Assembly (NCBI GenBank): GCA_022561055.1
Contig: JADFRY010000006.1
Span: 1 to 56,213, forward strand
Reading direction: 5' to 3'
From: Nanobdellota archaeon
GTDB taxonomy: Archaea > Nanobdellota > Nanobdellia > Pacearchaeales > GW2011-AR1
DNA length: 56,213 nucleotides
The position numbers and the translations under genes were made by a program. Shown piece after piece: positions 33,566 to 41,587 of the stretch (positions within the stretch are counted from its first letter, which is position 1; each line of letters starts with the position of its first letter). The notes beneath the pieces were generated by a model. The model did no database searches. It had not been told where the DNA came from and saw only the letters and a program-made list of their open reading frames with translations.

Positions 33566-33882
33566 ATTCTTCCCTCCTCTAACATTTTTCTTCTCATATT
33601 ATATTCTTCTCCATCTATTGGATTATATACTCTACGCTTTTTCCTACCAGGCTTTGGATCAATTACACCCCTAATTAAATCGAAACCATCCATGTCAAAT
33701 ACAAATTCAGATATTTCACCATTATCGGAAGGGGGTTTTCTTATGAATACATAGCCTCCTTCGGACTTTCCCATATACATAAATGGTGATGTAGGGCTCC
33801 AAGTAAACAACACAACGGCTCTAACTGGGAGATTATCTATTTCTTCTTTCTTCTCTAAAAAACTAATTCTTACTTCTCTCAT
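33556..33882 (-). CDS. Unknown protein A of a tandem pair in the exosome operon (108 aa)
   Basis: The upstream paralog of 33150-33518: MREVRISFLEKKEEIDNLPVRAVVLF, GGYVFIRKPPSDNGEISEFVFDMDGFDLIRG and a basic C-terminal part (KPGRKKRRVYNP...EEGRIWQ). It begins 1 nt after the rrp4 stop (TGA-G-ATG), so it is translated with Rrp4. The pair is soluble and beta-rich, with no family I know. The paralogs have diverged well beyond their shared motifs, so both have been kept for a long time. Confidence 0.75.
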   Translation of the reverse strand: MREVRISFLEKKEEIDNLPVRAVVLFTWSPTSPFMYMGKSEGGYVFIRKPPSDNGEISEFVFDMDGFDLIRGVIDPKPGRKKRRVYNPIDGEEYNMRRKMLEEGRIWQ

Positions 33883-33883
33883 C

Positions 33884-34603
33884 TCAATTCTCCTCAAACC
33901 ATTCCTCCACTTTTTCTGTTAAACCATCAATGTAAACTTTGTCAGATACGAACTCTATTACTTTGCGTGCTTTTATTTCTGAGTCAATATCTTTTTCTTT
34001 TACCCATATCCAGCCGTTTTGACCGACAGTAATATTGCAACCAGTTTTGTCCTTTATTAAATTAATCATGCTTCCTTCTCTGCCTATGACTCTCGGCACT
34101 CTGCTCGGACTTATTCTAAAAACAAGACCTCCCTCAAGTTTTCCAAGACCCTTACCTTTCAAGGCAAGGTCAACACTTTTTCCACTAACTGACCATATCT
34201 TCGCGGCAACCATATCTCCTATTGCTAAAAACTGGTCCAGCTCATTTTTATTGATAAATCTAGGGATTTCAGCCACTGGCAAGAAAGCACTACCCGCATA
34301 ATCTATATCTATCAGCCAACCACTGTGCGTAAAGTCTATGACTCTTCCTAGTATAACATTATTTCTTCTCGGGACAAATGCCCCAGATAAAGGAATTATT
34401 TTTACGACTCTGCCAATTTTTTCAGCCAAACCATACCGAATAGCGATAATATTTTCTCCATCTCTTTGAGTTCCATCTCCAGGCAAGAAATCTTCTCCAG
34501 AAATAATAACCTCACCAGGTACAACTATCTTTCTTTTTTCAGAGTTTTTCTCAGAAACCGAATCACCACCGGCTTCGTGTGCCTCATTAATCTTCTTCGC
34601 CAT
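33884..34603 (-). CDS. rrp4: Exosome RNA-binding cap protein Rrp4
   Basis: A 239-residue cap protein. It has the N-terminal domain with VVPGEVIISGEDFLPGDGTQRDG, an S1 domain (NVILGRVIDFTHSGWLIDIDYAGSAFLPV) and a KH domain (RVPRVIGREGSMINLIKDKTGCNITVGQNGWIWV). These hold RNA at the exosome entry pore. It opens the rrp4-orfA-orfB-rrp41-rrp42 operon. In many archaea it directly follows SBDS; here that link is broken by cargo genes. Confidence 0.96.
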   Translation of the reverse strand: MAKKINEAHEAGGDSVSEKNSEKRKIVVPGEVIISGEDFLPGDGTQRDGENIIAIRYGLAEKIGRVVKIIPLSGAFVPRRNNVILGRVIDFTHSGWLIDIDYAGSAFLPVAEIPRFINKNELDQFLAIGDMVAAKIWSVSGKSVDLALKGKGLGKLEGGLVFRISPSRVPRVIGREGSMINLIKDKTGCNITVGQNGWIWVKEKDIDSEIKARKVIEFVSDKVYIDGLTEKVEEWFEEN

Positions 34604-34733
34604 AATTGTAATAGATTACATCTCTCGGTTAATCATAATAATCTCCAAGAGTGTGCTCCCTTTTCTGAAAATTAGAGATAATTGGGGTTTTTAAAGGTTT
34701 TGGTGAGGAGGATAGAATTAGTTTTTATTGGGG

Positions 34734-35711
34734 CTAAGATTTTTGAGCTATAGTAGTATATAAAGTTGAAACAACCTTTACTTGATTTGATCCTAATTCT
34801 TGTGCTAATTGCGGATCATTCCTGCTTCTATCAAAACCATTATCATTGTGAAACAAATTAATATCTGATCTTTCTCTATGTCTCCCATTTCTCTGTACAA
34901 TTGCTACTCCATCTCTTGTCCCAGAATCAATTATATTGTATCCGTTTCTTCTCAACGATTCTTCTAAATCTCTAGTAAAAATATCATTAAGTTTTAGAAC
35001 TTTTGCATCTGGAACCAATCTTTCAACTTCTTTAGCCATATTTCTTAAAATATGCATATGTTTATCTTGATAAAGTAACTGATAACATGATTCTGGATTC
35101 TCGATATATCTTGCAAATAAATCTTGCTTTTGAGGAAGCAAACTATTAAGGAAACTACGTGCTGTTTCTCTTTGAACTAGTCTAAACGCTCCACTCGCAT
35201 CATTCCCTGGAGTAAAAGCAGGAAATGGAACAATACCTTGTTCAGCATATTTTACAAATATTGTGTTACAAGAAGCAACCAAATCAAGAAAATGAATAAA
35301 TTTTCCATTAGGGGACAACACCCTCCCAACTTCTTTTAAAGCATCATCTAAATTACCCAGAGTGTCAAATACAGCATAACCTATTGCCACATCAAATGAT
35401 AGGTCTTCAAATGGTAAATCATATACATTAGCTACTTTTACATTAGAATCAGGATTTAGTCTTTGATGAGATTCAACAATTTTTGGACTTTGTTCAGTTT
35501 GCTGAATCTGTGCTGCATATTTTGGAGCAATCATTACTAATTCACCTAATCCACTACCAATTTCTAATATCGTGTCTTCTGTTCTTACATGATCTGCAAA
35601 AGTTCTGCTAACTAAATCTGCTGATGCTTCTCTAAATATTTCTCTATATGGGTTAAAATACTTTCTAAAATTAGTATCATCACTCCATCTGTCTTCTAGT
35701 CTCTCTGTCAT
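34734..35711 (-). CDS. Class I SAM-dependent methyltransferase
   Basis: A 325-residue Rossmann methyltransferase. Motif I is TILEIGSGLGELVMIAPKYA (SAM loop E-x-G-x-G). NVYDLPFEDLSFDVAIGYAVFDTL carries motifs III-IV, and VGRVLSPNGKFIHFLDL is post motif. The C-terminal half (about 150 residues) is helical and family-specific. The tail is polar (NGRHRERSDINLFHNDNGFDRSRND). Substrate unknown. It lies in the cargo zone between rrp4 and the subtilase, outside the SBDS-tail repeats. Its own promoter is likely (ATTTATAAA near 35738). Confidence 0.85.
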   Translation of the reverse strand: MTERLEDRWSDDTNFRKYFNPYREIFREASADLVSRTFADHVRTEDTILEIGSGLGELVMIAPKYAAQIQQTEQSPKIVESHQRLNPDSNVKVANVYDLPFEDLSFDVAIGYAVFDTLGNLDDALKEVGRVLSPNGKFIHFLDLVASCNTIFVKYAEQGIVPFPAFTPGNDASGAFRLVQRETARSFLNSLLPQKQDLFARYIENPESCYQLLYQDKHMHILRNMAKEVERLVPDAKVLKLNDIFTRDLEESLRRNGYNIIDSGTRDGVAIVQRNGRHRERSDINLFHNDNGFDRSRNDPQLAQELGSNQVKVVSTLYTTIAQKS

Positions 35712-35776
35712 AATATACAGAAAAAAACGATGATTTATAAAGCTTTCTTACTGTTGCTACTATAAAGAAACACTAT

Positions 35777-35799
35777 TCTCCCCCGACTTCCTCACTAAC
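35777..35799. repeat. Direct repeat 1: copy of the SBDS 3' tail
   Basis: TCTCCCCCGACTTCCTCACTAAC is identical over 23 bp to 38611-38633, the end of the SBDS gene. On the minus strand it reads QGLVSEEVGGE-stop, against HGAVVSEEVGGE-stop in SBDS, so the coding register and stop are kept. It lies between the methyltransferase and the subtilase. Confidence 0.9.
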
Positions 35800-35828
35800 T
35801 AAACCTTGTGGCTAGGAGCAACATAGAA

Positions 35829-35838
35829 AAGCTTATAA
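35829..35838 (+). promoter_or_regulatory. TATA box of the subtilase gene
   Basis: AAAAGCTTATAAGAAA lies about 23-32 nt before ATG 35861, the leaderless spacing seen elsewhere in the window. Confidence 0.55.
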
Positions 35839-35860
35839 GAAATAAGCGCTCTTCTAAGCC

Positions 35861-37966
35861 ATGAAGGGTGTTGATAAAAAAGTAGTGATAGTCTCATTAG
35901 TAGCGATTGTTATTATCGCCGGAGTAATTTTTTCTTACAATCAATATAAAGCTAAAACCACTGTTCAGGAATCACCTCCCACAGGCATAGAAAAAGTAGA
36001 TTTTGCGACGAGAGATAATCTTCTTAGACAAATCAGAGAAGATTTTGCCAGAGATGTTGCAGAAAACCCAGACCTGGCTTTTGCCTCAGGAAGCTTATTA
36101 ATTAGATTCAAAGAAGGAACTTCTATAAATGAGAAAAGAAAAATCCGCAGATCTGTAAATGCAGAGCTTATTGAAGAGTTTACTCTTGTTCCTAACCTGC
36201 AACATATAAAGGTTGATAAGGGCACAGAGAACCAAGCAATAGAAACATTAAGAAATAACAAAAATGTGGAATATGTAGAACAGGACGTTGTATTGCGATT
36301 GAATGCCGCAACAACTCCTGGTAGTACAATCACCCGTAACATTCCATCTCCGAATGATCCTTTATTTTCTCAACAATGGGCTCTACAAAACATTAATGCT
36401 CCAGAGGCTTGGGTATACACAACAGGCTCTCCAGATGTAGTTGTTGCAATCATAGACTCTGGTGTTGATTATAATGATCCTGACCTAGCTAATAACATGT
36501 GGATTAACAAAGATGAAATTCCGAACAACGGCATAGACGATGATAATAATGGTTACATTGATGATGTACTAGGATGGGACTTTGTTGATAATGATAATGA
36601 TCCAATGGACGATCCAACAAGACCCCACGGAACATACACTGCACAAGTTGTTGGAGCTGTTGGTAATAATGGCATAGGAATAGCAGGGGTTAACTGGAAC
36701 ATTAAAATGATTCCCTTAAAAATACTGTCTAATTTTCGGCAAACCCCTCTTGGCTTTGCTTCTAATATTATTAGAGCCTTGCAATATGCGACAGACAAAG
36801 GAGTTAGAATATCGAGTAATAGCTACGGGTTAAACATACCATTTATCCAAAGTTTGTATGATGCATTTAATCAGGCCAAGACTTATAGCCATTTAGCCAT
36901 TTTTGCTGCAGGCAATTCTGGTTCTGACAATGATTTAATCCCCCAATATCCGTGTTCTTTTGATTCAGACAATATAATCTGTGTTGCAGCAACAAATGAA
37001 AATGATCAATTAGCTAACAGGAACTATTCTAGTTTTTCTTCTAACTATGGACTAACAACGGTTGATCTTGGTGCACCTGGTGTTGATATAATGGTCTCTA
37101 GTGGTGGAAGGGTATCAGGAACTTCCTTTTCCGCACCACATGTGTCGGGAATCGCGGCTCTAATTTTATCCATTCATCCAGACTGGAATTACCAACAAAT
37201 CAGGACAAAGATATTAGCCAGTGTAAGAAATGTTAATTCATTATCAGGAATTACGGTCACAGGTGGTATTACTGATGCAAAAAATTCGGTGATTGGAGGG
37301 TTACCCGCTGATTTTGAAACAATTCCTCCTACTGTAATCATAGATTACCCTCTACCGGGCGCCTCTGTTTCTGGAACTATACCTATAGAAATCAGTGCCA
37401 GCGATAATACTGGTGTAAGGCAAGTTATACTTACTTCACATTTTCCTGGATGGCCAAATTATGCCAGACAACATGTTATCGGACTCGATGAAACACCCCC
37501 TTACACAATATCTTGGGATGCAGAGGCGTTCGCTAACACAGCATTCATACCCGAAAGTCAAGTAATAAATCTAAAAGCCCTCGCCATTGATTCGTCATAC
37601 AATACAGGAGTAAGCCCAGTTATACCAGTGACTGTGCCAGATAACTTTTCACCTACTATTGATAGTTTTATAGTATTTTTGGGAGCGCCCCCGTTTACAA
37701 CAGCGACAGTATATCTGCCAGTGCCAGCCGTAATTAGAGTACTTGAAATAACAGATAGGAGCTATCTAGACTACGTGCAGATTTTCGGGGATGGTGAATT
37801 GCTAAAAACATGCGATGGTAGGAACCAACAATTCATGCGTGTTTGTGAATACACATGGCAGACAGGAGGGCTTTCACTAGGGAAACATAAAATAACGATA
37901 GTAGCAAAAGATAAAGCTATTGCAGGAAATACACTAACTAGGAGCATTGTCCTAATAAAACAATAA
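35861..37966 (+). CDS. Membrane-anchored or secreted subtilisin-like serine protease (S8)
   Basis: A 701-residue protease. It has an N-terminal hydrophobic anchor/signal (VVIVSLVAIVIIAGVIF) and an I9-type propeptide (residues ~75-145, LLIRFKEGT...NVEYVEQDVVLRL). The S8 catalytic domain has Asp199 (AIIDSGVDYNDPDL), His255 (PHGTYTAQVVGAVGNN), the oxyanion Asn (FAAGNSG) and Ser422 (GTSFSAPHVSGIAAL). Two beta-sandwich (Ig-like) domains follow, one with TIPIEISASDNTGVRQV. It is probably exported and active. It is the only subtilase in the window and may be a partner of the I9-like protein at 4.7 kb. SBDS-tail repeats flank it. Confidence 0.95.
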   Translation: MKGVDKKVVIVSLVAIVIIAGVIFSYNQYKAKTTVQESPPTGIEKVDFATRDNLLRQIREDFARDVAENPDLAFASGSLLIRFKEGTSINEKRKIRRSVNAELIEEFTLVPNLQHIKVDKGTENQAIETLRNNKNVEYVEQDVVLRLNAATTPGSTITRNIPSPNDPLFSQQWALQNINAPEAWVYTTGSPDVVVAIIDSGVDYNDPDLANNMWINKDEIPNNGIDDDNNGYIDDVLGWDFVDNDNDPMDDPTRPHGTYTAQVVGAVGNNGIGIAGVNWNIKMIPLKILSNFRQTPLGFASNIIRALQYATDKGVRISSNSYGLNIPFIQSLYDAFNQAKTYSHLAIFAAGNSGSDNDLIPQYPCSFDSDNIICVAATNENDQLANRNYSSFSSNYGLTTVDLGAPGVDIMVSSGGRVSGTSFSAPHVSGIAALILSIHPDWNYQQIRTKILASVRNVNSLSGITVTGGITDAKNSVIGGLPADFETIPPTVIIDYPLPGASVSGTIPIEISASDNTGVRQVILTSHFPGWPNYARQHVIGLDETPPYTISWDAEAFANTAFIPESQVINLKALAIDSSYNTGVSPVIPVTVPDNFSPTIDSFIVFLGAPPFTTATVYLPVPAVIRVLEITDRSYLDYVQIFGDGELLKTCDGRNQQFMRVCEYTWQTGGLSLGKHKITIVAKDKAIAGNTLTRSIVLIKQ

Positions 37967-37980
37967 AATAAATTTAATCA

Positions 37981-38004
37981 TTCTCCCTTCAACTCTTCAC
38001 TAAC
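37981..38004. repeat. Direct repeat 2: diverged copy of the SBDS 3' tail
   Basis: TTCTCCCTTCAACTCTTCACTAAC is a diverged copy of repeats 1 and 3. On the minus strand it encodes VVVSEELKGE-stop, aligned in frame with VVSEEVGGE-stop of SBDS. It lies just after the subtilase and before hicA. Confidence 0.75.
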
Positions 38005-38057
38005 CACAACAAGAAATCTCCAAAAATGTATTTAAATCAAAGTCGCTTTTTGCTTTC

Positions 38058-38275
38058 ATGAAATATAAACTAAAGCCGCAAATACAAAAAATAATAAACG
38101 TTCTCTCCAAATATGGTTTTTATATAGTAAGAATGAAAGGAGACCACATTATCATCAATAGAAACCCGCCGTTAAGACGACCAATTGTAATGCCAAAAGA
38201 ATAAGTAACGCGGTAAGACTTAATTTATTAAAAGAGTCTGGAGTCGAGGAGGTAGAGTTTGCAGGAATATTTTAA
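38058..38275 (+). pseudogene. hicA: HicA-like toxin gene with a frameshift
   Basis: ATG 38058 opens MKYKLKPQIQKIINVLSKYGFYIVRMKGDHIIINR...RPIVMPKE-stop, a HicA/YcfA mRNA-interferase fold with the conserved Gly-Asp-His (normally G-S/D-H). The C-terminal part continues in the -1 frame as ISNAVRLNLLKESGVEEVEFAGIF, as expected for HicA. Adding one A in the AAGAATAAG run would restore the frame. Either a 1-nt deletion killed the toxin or an assembly error is present. It converges on hicB and their ends overlap by 4 nt within an inverted repeat (GAATATT/AATATTC). Confidence 0.8.
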
Positions 38276-38285
38276 ATAAATATTC
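38265..38285. terminator. Inverted repeat over the hicA/hicB ends
   Basis: GAATATT-TTAAATA-AATATTC spans the overlapping stop codons of the convergent pair and could act as a weak two-way terminator. It is all A/T except the outer pair, so it may be chance. Confidence 0.35.
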
Positions 38286-38520
38286 TAGAAATAATTGGAG
38301 CATGAGATTCTTCTTTAGTTATTTTTATAATCTCTTTTTTTGCTTGTGGATGTTCTTCAAAATATAACTCTAGCGCCTCTTTTAACATTCTCTTAGCGTC
38401 CTCAATACTATCTCCTTGAGTGGCTACATTAGGGACTTGTATAGAGATTATACTATAAATCCTATCTTCTCCATCGCCTTCGGGTACAATAACAATATCC
38501 AATTCTATTTTTTCTTCCAT
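38272..38520 (-). CDS. hicB: HicB-like antitoxin
   Basis: An 82-residue protein with the HicB/UPF0150 fold: ELDIVIVPEGDGEDRIYSIISIQVPNVATQGDSIEDAKRMLKEALELYFEEHP, with the hallmark TQGDSIEDAK helix. No added HTH or RHH DNA-binding domain is seen. I start at ATG 38520 with GGAGG 13 nt upstream; the track start is TTG. It would neutralise HicA. In usual systems hicA and hicB are co-directional; here they face each other, so co-regulation is lost. Confidence 0.8.
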   Translation of the reverse strand: MEEKIELDIVIVPEGDGEDRIYSIISIQVPNVATQGDSIEDAKRMLKEALELYFEEHPQAKKEIIKITKEESHAPIISRIFI

Positions 38521-38606
38521 ATTACGAAGCTTGTCCTCCACAAGCGAGTAATTGAGAATCAAAGATTCTCATATTAAATTATAAATTTAGGCCATTATAA
38601 GCTTTT

Positions 38607-39281
38607 CTACTCTCCCCCGACTTCCTCACTAACAACAGCCCCGTGGGTGATTGAATTCAATTTTTCAAAAAAATCGAGTTGCATGCCTGCAGGAATATTA
38701 ATTATAGTCTGCAAATCTCCGTTAGGAAGCCATTCTTCTTTTTCCTTAAAATCCTTAAGCAAACCATAAACCTGCCCCGTAAATCTTGCGGGAATTATAA
38801 GCTTAATTTTTTTTGTCTCAACTTTAATCGGAATTATTTCTTTCAGTTTATGAATCAATTTATACATTTGTTGCTCTGCAGGTCTATTATCAAAATTAAA
38901 ATGCACTTCATCAACCGCTCTTCTCATCCTTTCCTCTGTAAAAGGTCTTCCATTCTGGTCAACAGCATTTCTTAAAATAAGATCAATGACTTGCTTAACC
39001 TTGGTCTCTCTTTCAGCATCTCTATAGTCCTGAGGCTTCTGAATCTCGCCACTTTTCATAATCTTCTCAGCAACTTCATGTAAATTAATTGTACCAAAAG
39101 CATCCTGCAAATCTGACTGAGAAGCAACAGTTCCTTTTTTTAGATCATAATAAATTGCATTAGAATTCAACGCATTCGTCACATCTCCGATGCCCTTTTT
39201 AACTTTCAAAGCTTCGTCTACATCGACAGAAATTTCATATTGTTTTCCCTTAATCTTAATACGCGCTTCAATGTTCGGCAT
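38607..39281 (-). CDS. sdo1: Ribosome maturation protein SBDS (Sdo1)
   Basis: A 224-residue SBDS protein, which helps release eIF6 and mature the 60S/50S subunit. All three domains are visible: the N-terminal FYSH domain (IEARIKIKGKQYEISVDVDEALKVKKGIGDVTNAL...AFGTINLHEVAEKIMKSGEIQ), the helical domain and the C-terminal RRM-like domain (IPIKVETKKIKLIIPARFTGQVYGLL). Its final codons (HGAVVSEEVGGE-stop) recur twice downstream at 35.8 and 38.0 kb. It belongs to the psmA-SBDS-exosome superoperon. Confidence 0.96.
   Translation of the reverse strand: MPNIEARIKIKGKQYEISVDVDEALKVKKGIGDVTNALNSNAIYYDLKKGTVASQSDLQDAFGTINLHEVAEKIMKSGEIQKPQDYRDAERETKVKQVIDLILRNAVDQNGRPFTEERMRRAVDEVHFNFDNRPAEQQMYKLIHKLKEIIPIKVETKKIKLIIPARFTGQVYGLLKDFKEKEEWLPNGDLQTIINIPAGMQLDFFEKLNSITHGAVVSEEVGGE
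38611..38633. repeat. Direct repeat 3: native SBDS 3' tail
   Basis: TCTCCCCCGACTTCCTCACTAAC is the end of the SBDS coding sequence (minus strand). It is identical to 35777-35799 and similar to 37981-38004, and it defines the right edge of the cargo zone. Confidence 0.9.
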
Positions 39282-39343
39282 CTTTTAGAAAAAGAGGGGA
39301 GTTATTTAAAGATTGTTATAGAAATTAATCATTATCAAACAAA

Positions 39344-39634
39344 TTATCTTCTACCTTTTTCTTCCTTATCATATAAATCATCTTCAACCCTTTCCTCAAG
39401 TTTGGAGGAGATTTTATCCTCTATATCTTTTCTAGTTCCAACAGAAAGAATGATGTCATTAGCTCTAGAAAGTATCCCTCCACCTAGATAAAGACAACAT
39501 CCTCCTACTAAGAAATAATTGACATTATCACTTTCACTTAAAACCCAATATATTCCGGAAATTAATCCCCCATATTTCATTAGAGAAGAACCTCCTTCGA
39601 TAAACAAAGAAACACTTCCACGAATTAATCCCAT
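39344..39634 (-). CDS. Small membrane protein of unknown function
   Basis: A 96-residue protein starting at ATG 39634 (the track start is TTG). Two hydrophobic segments (GLISGIYWVL and FLVGGCCLYLGGGIL) are followed by a charged, coiled-coil-prone tail (TRKDIEDKISSKLEERVEDDLYDKEEKGRR). No family known. It lies between SBDS and the polyprenyl synthase on the same strand, within the superoperon. Confidence 0.6.
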   Translation of the reverse strand: MGLIRGSVSLFIEGGSSLMKYGGLISGIYWVLSESDNVNYFLVGGCCLYLGGGILSRANDIILSVGTRKDIEDKISSKLEERVEDDLYDKEEKGRR

Positions 39635-39694
39635 AAAAACCAGATACAAGTATGATATATAAATTAAATCGTTCTAGAAAATAACTATTTCAAA

Positions 39695-40753
39695 TTATTT
39701 CTTTCTTCCTATATTATACGCTAAAAACTCTCGAAAAAATTCTTTATGCTCTTCTGTTATTTTCATGTTTGAAATTATATACTTTGCTTTACTTTCAAAG
39801 ACCTCTATTTTTTTATAAATATCTTCTCTTATTTTGTATTTGTCTATCAACTCCCTAACAAAGTTTACCATATTCTCGTCAAGGTTTTGGTTTCCAAATA
39901 TTTTTCTCAGTTTTTCTTTTTCATCTGGTGAAACTTTCTCAAATAACAAAAGTCTGAGTAAGGTCTTTTTATTCTCTGCTATATCACTCCCAATAGTTTT
40001 CCCTATTTCTAATTCACTTCCAAACAAGCCCAGTTCATCATCTTTAATCTGAAAGATAATTCCCATATGATCTCCAAGTTTAAGCAGATTTTCCATAGTT
40101 TCTTCATCTTGCTCAGCCAAAATAGCTCCTCCTAAAAAAGGCGCAGAGAATGTATATCTTGCTGTTTTATATCTGTATATATTTATAATTCGCTCTTCAT
40201 TAAATTCTTTTTTAGAGAAACCCATGTAAATATCCTCCATCTCTGCTAATCCAGTACAATTTAAATCTTCTGAAAAAAGTTTAATAATCTGCGACTTTAC
40301 TTCATCTTTTGTTTCAAGAGTTCCTAAAATCTCAAATACAGAGGAGATGCATACGTCACCAGCACAAATTCCCATGCTATATCCAAAATGCCTTGCATCT
40401 TCAAAATTTTCTTCTTTGCACATCTCTTCATATTGAGCAAAAATTGTTTTTTTACCTCTTCTTAATACATCTTTATCAATTATATCATCATGTATTAACA
40501 AAGCAGAATGCAACAATTCTATCGCAGCAGCAGCTTTAATTGTGTTTTCATCAATCTCATTCTTAAACATCTTATATGTCATGACTAATAAACTACCTCT
40601 GATAGTTTTCCCCTGACAAACAAAAACTTTCAGCCGCTTTATTAAGTCCTCTCCCCACATATTAATCTGAGAAACTTCTTTCTTTTTCTCTTCCAGAAAA
40701 TTTGTAAGATAATTATCTACGAGTTCTTTATATTCTGCTAACCTTTCTTTCAT
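39695..40753 (-). CDS. Polyprenyl (geranylgeranyl-type) diphosphate synthase
   Basis: A 352-residue all-helical prenyltransferase that builds the isoprenoid chains of archaeal lipids. The first aspartate-rich motif is ALLIHDDIIDKDVLRRGKKTI (DDIID). The upstream KTIRGSLLVM corresponds to the G-K-x-x-R substrate-binding motif. The second motif reads QIKDDELGLFG (DDELG), a DDxxD variant that lacks the last Asp. Chain length cannot be fixed by eye. An A+T-rich 40-nt gap separates it from psmA downstream. Confidence 0.93.
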   Translation of the reverse strand: MKERLAEYKELVDNYLTNFLEEKKKEVSQINMWGEDLIKRLKVFVCQGKTIRGSLLVMTYKMFKNEIDENTIKAAAAIELLHSALLIHDDIIDKDVLRRGKKTIFAQYEEMCKEENFEDARHFGYSMGICAGDVCISSVFEILGTLETKDEVKSQIIKLFSEDLNCTGLAEMEDIYMGFSKKEFNEERIINIYRYKTARYTFSAPFLGGAILAEQDEETMENLLKLGDHMGIIFQIKDDELGLFGSELEIGKTIGSDIAENKKTLLRLLLFEKVSPDEKEKLRKIFGNQNLDENMVNFVRELIDKYKIREDIYKKIEVFESKAKYIISNMKITEEHKEFFREFLAYNIGRKK

Positions 40754-40792
40754 AAAAAAAGTAAAAAACTCTTGTTTATATAATTAACTGAA

Positions 40793-41518
40793 CTACTTCA
40801 AATACTTCTTTAGAGCATCACCATGCTTTCTTATCAGCTTAGGATTATTTATTTTAATATATCCAACATCAAATCTGTTAAGATTAAAATTCTTTCCAAG
40901 AATTTCTTTAAAGATCTTCAAAACAAACTTTATTCCTTCTTCAATTGTCATTTCATCTTTAAAGTCTTTTCTTAAGACCTCTTTTATTTGTTCGTCATGT
41001 TCACCTACTGCATTAGCCCTATAAGCATAATAATTTCCTGTCACATCTGAAGTGTATAAATGAGTTTTTCCTTTGCTTACTCCGCCGAGCATTATAGCAA
41101 CGCCATAAGGCCTTAATCCTGCATATTGAGTAGAGAACTGTTTTCTATCGGCTATCATTCTAATAACCATTATTAGGTCAATAGGAGAATTATAAGTAAC
41201 TCTGTTTTGCTGCGCCAAAATTTGAGAAGCATCTATTAAAATCCTGGCATCTGACAAAATTCCTGCCGATGTAGCCACAATGTGTTCATCAATTTCAAAA
41301 ATTTTATTGGTAGATTCAGCAGCAATCAAGTTATCTCTGATTCTTCTGTCAGCAATAATCAAAACACCATCTTTACAAACAAGACCAATACTGCTACTTC
41401 CGAGTCTTACAGTTTTCTCAGCATACTCAACTTGCAACAAATGCCCCTCTGGCGAAAACATAGTCGCGGCCCTATCATAGCCCATTGCCTGATGTTGCAT
41501 CTCTGTTGGGATTTCCAT
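40793..41518 (-). CDS. psmA: Proteasome subunit alpha
   Basis: A 241-residue alpha subunit with the N-terminal alpha signature YDRAATMFSPEGHLLQVEYAEKTVRLGSSSIGL (gate-forming YDR) and GVLIIADRRI. It forms the outer rings of the 20S proteasome with PsmB (47.9 kb). It is downstream of rnp2 and upstream of SBDS, as in the classic archaeal superoperon. Confidence 0.97.
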   Translation of the reverse strand: MEIPTEMQHQAMGYDRAATMFSPEGHLLQVEYAEKTVRLGSSSIGLVCKDGVLIIADRRIRDNLIAAESTNKIFEIDEHIVATSAGILSDARILIDASQILAQQNRVTYNSPIDLIMVIRMIADRKQFSTQYAGLRPYGVAIMLGGVSKGKTHLYTSDVTGNYYAYRANAVGEHDEQIKEVLRKDFKDEMTIEEGIKFVLKIFKEILGKNFNLNRFDVGYIKINNPKLIRKHGDALKKYLK

Positions 41519-41587
41519 AATTCCTTTAAAACCTCTTTGAATATAAACTTTTACATCACTGGCTTTTTAAGTTTTGTGTTGTAAAGT

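Noticed and set aside
34604-34733. Fourth SBDS-tail copy next to rrp4
   Set aside because: The gap between rrp4 and the methyltransferase was read for the tail motif; none was seen, so the methyltransferase is not bracketed.
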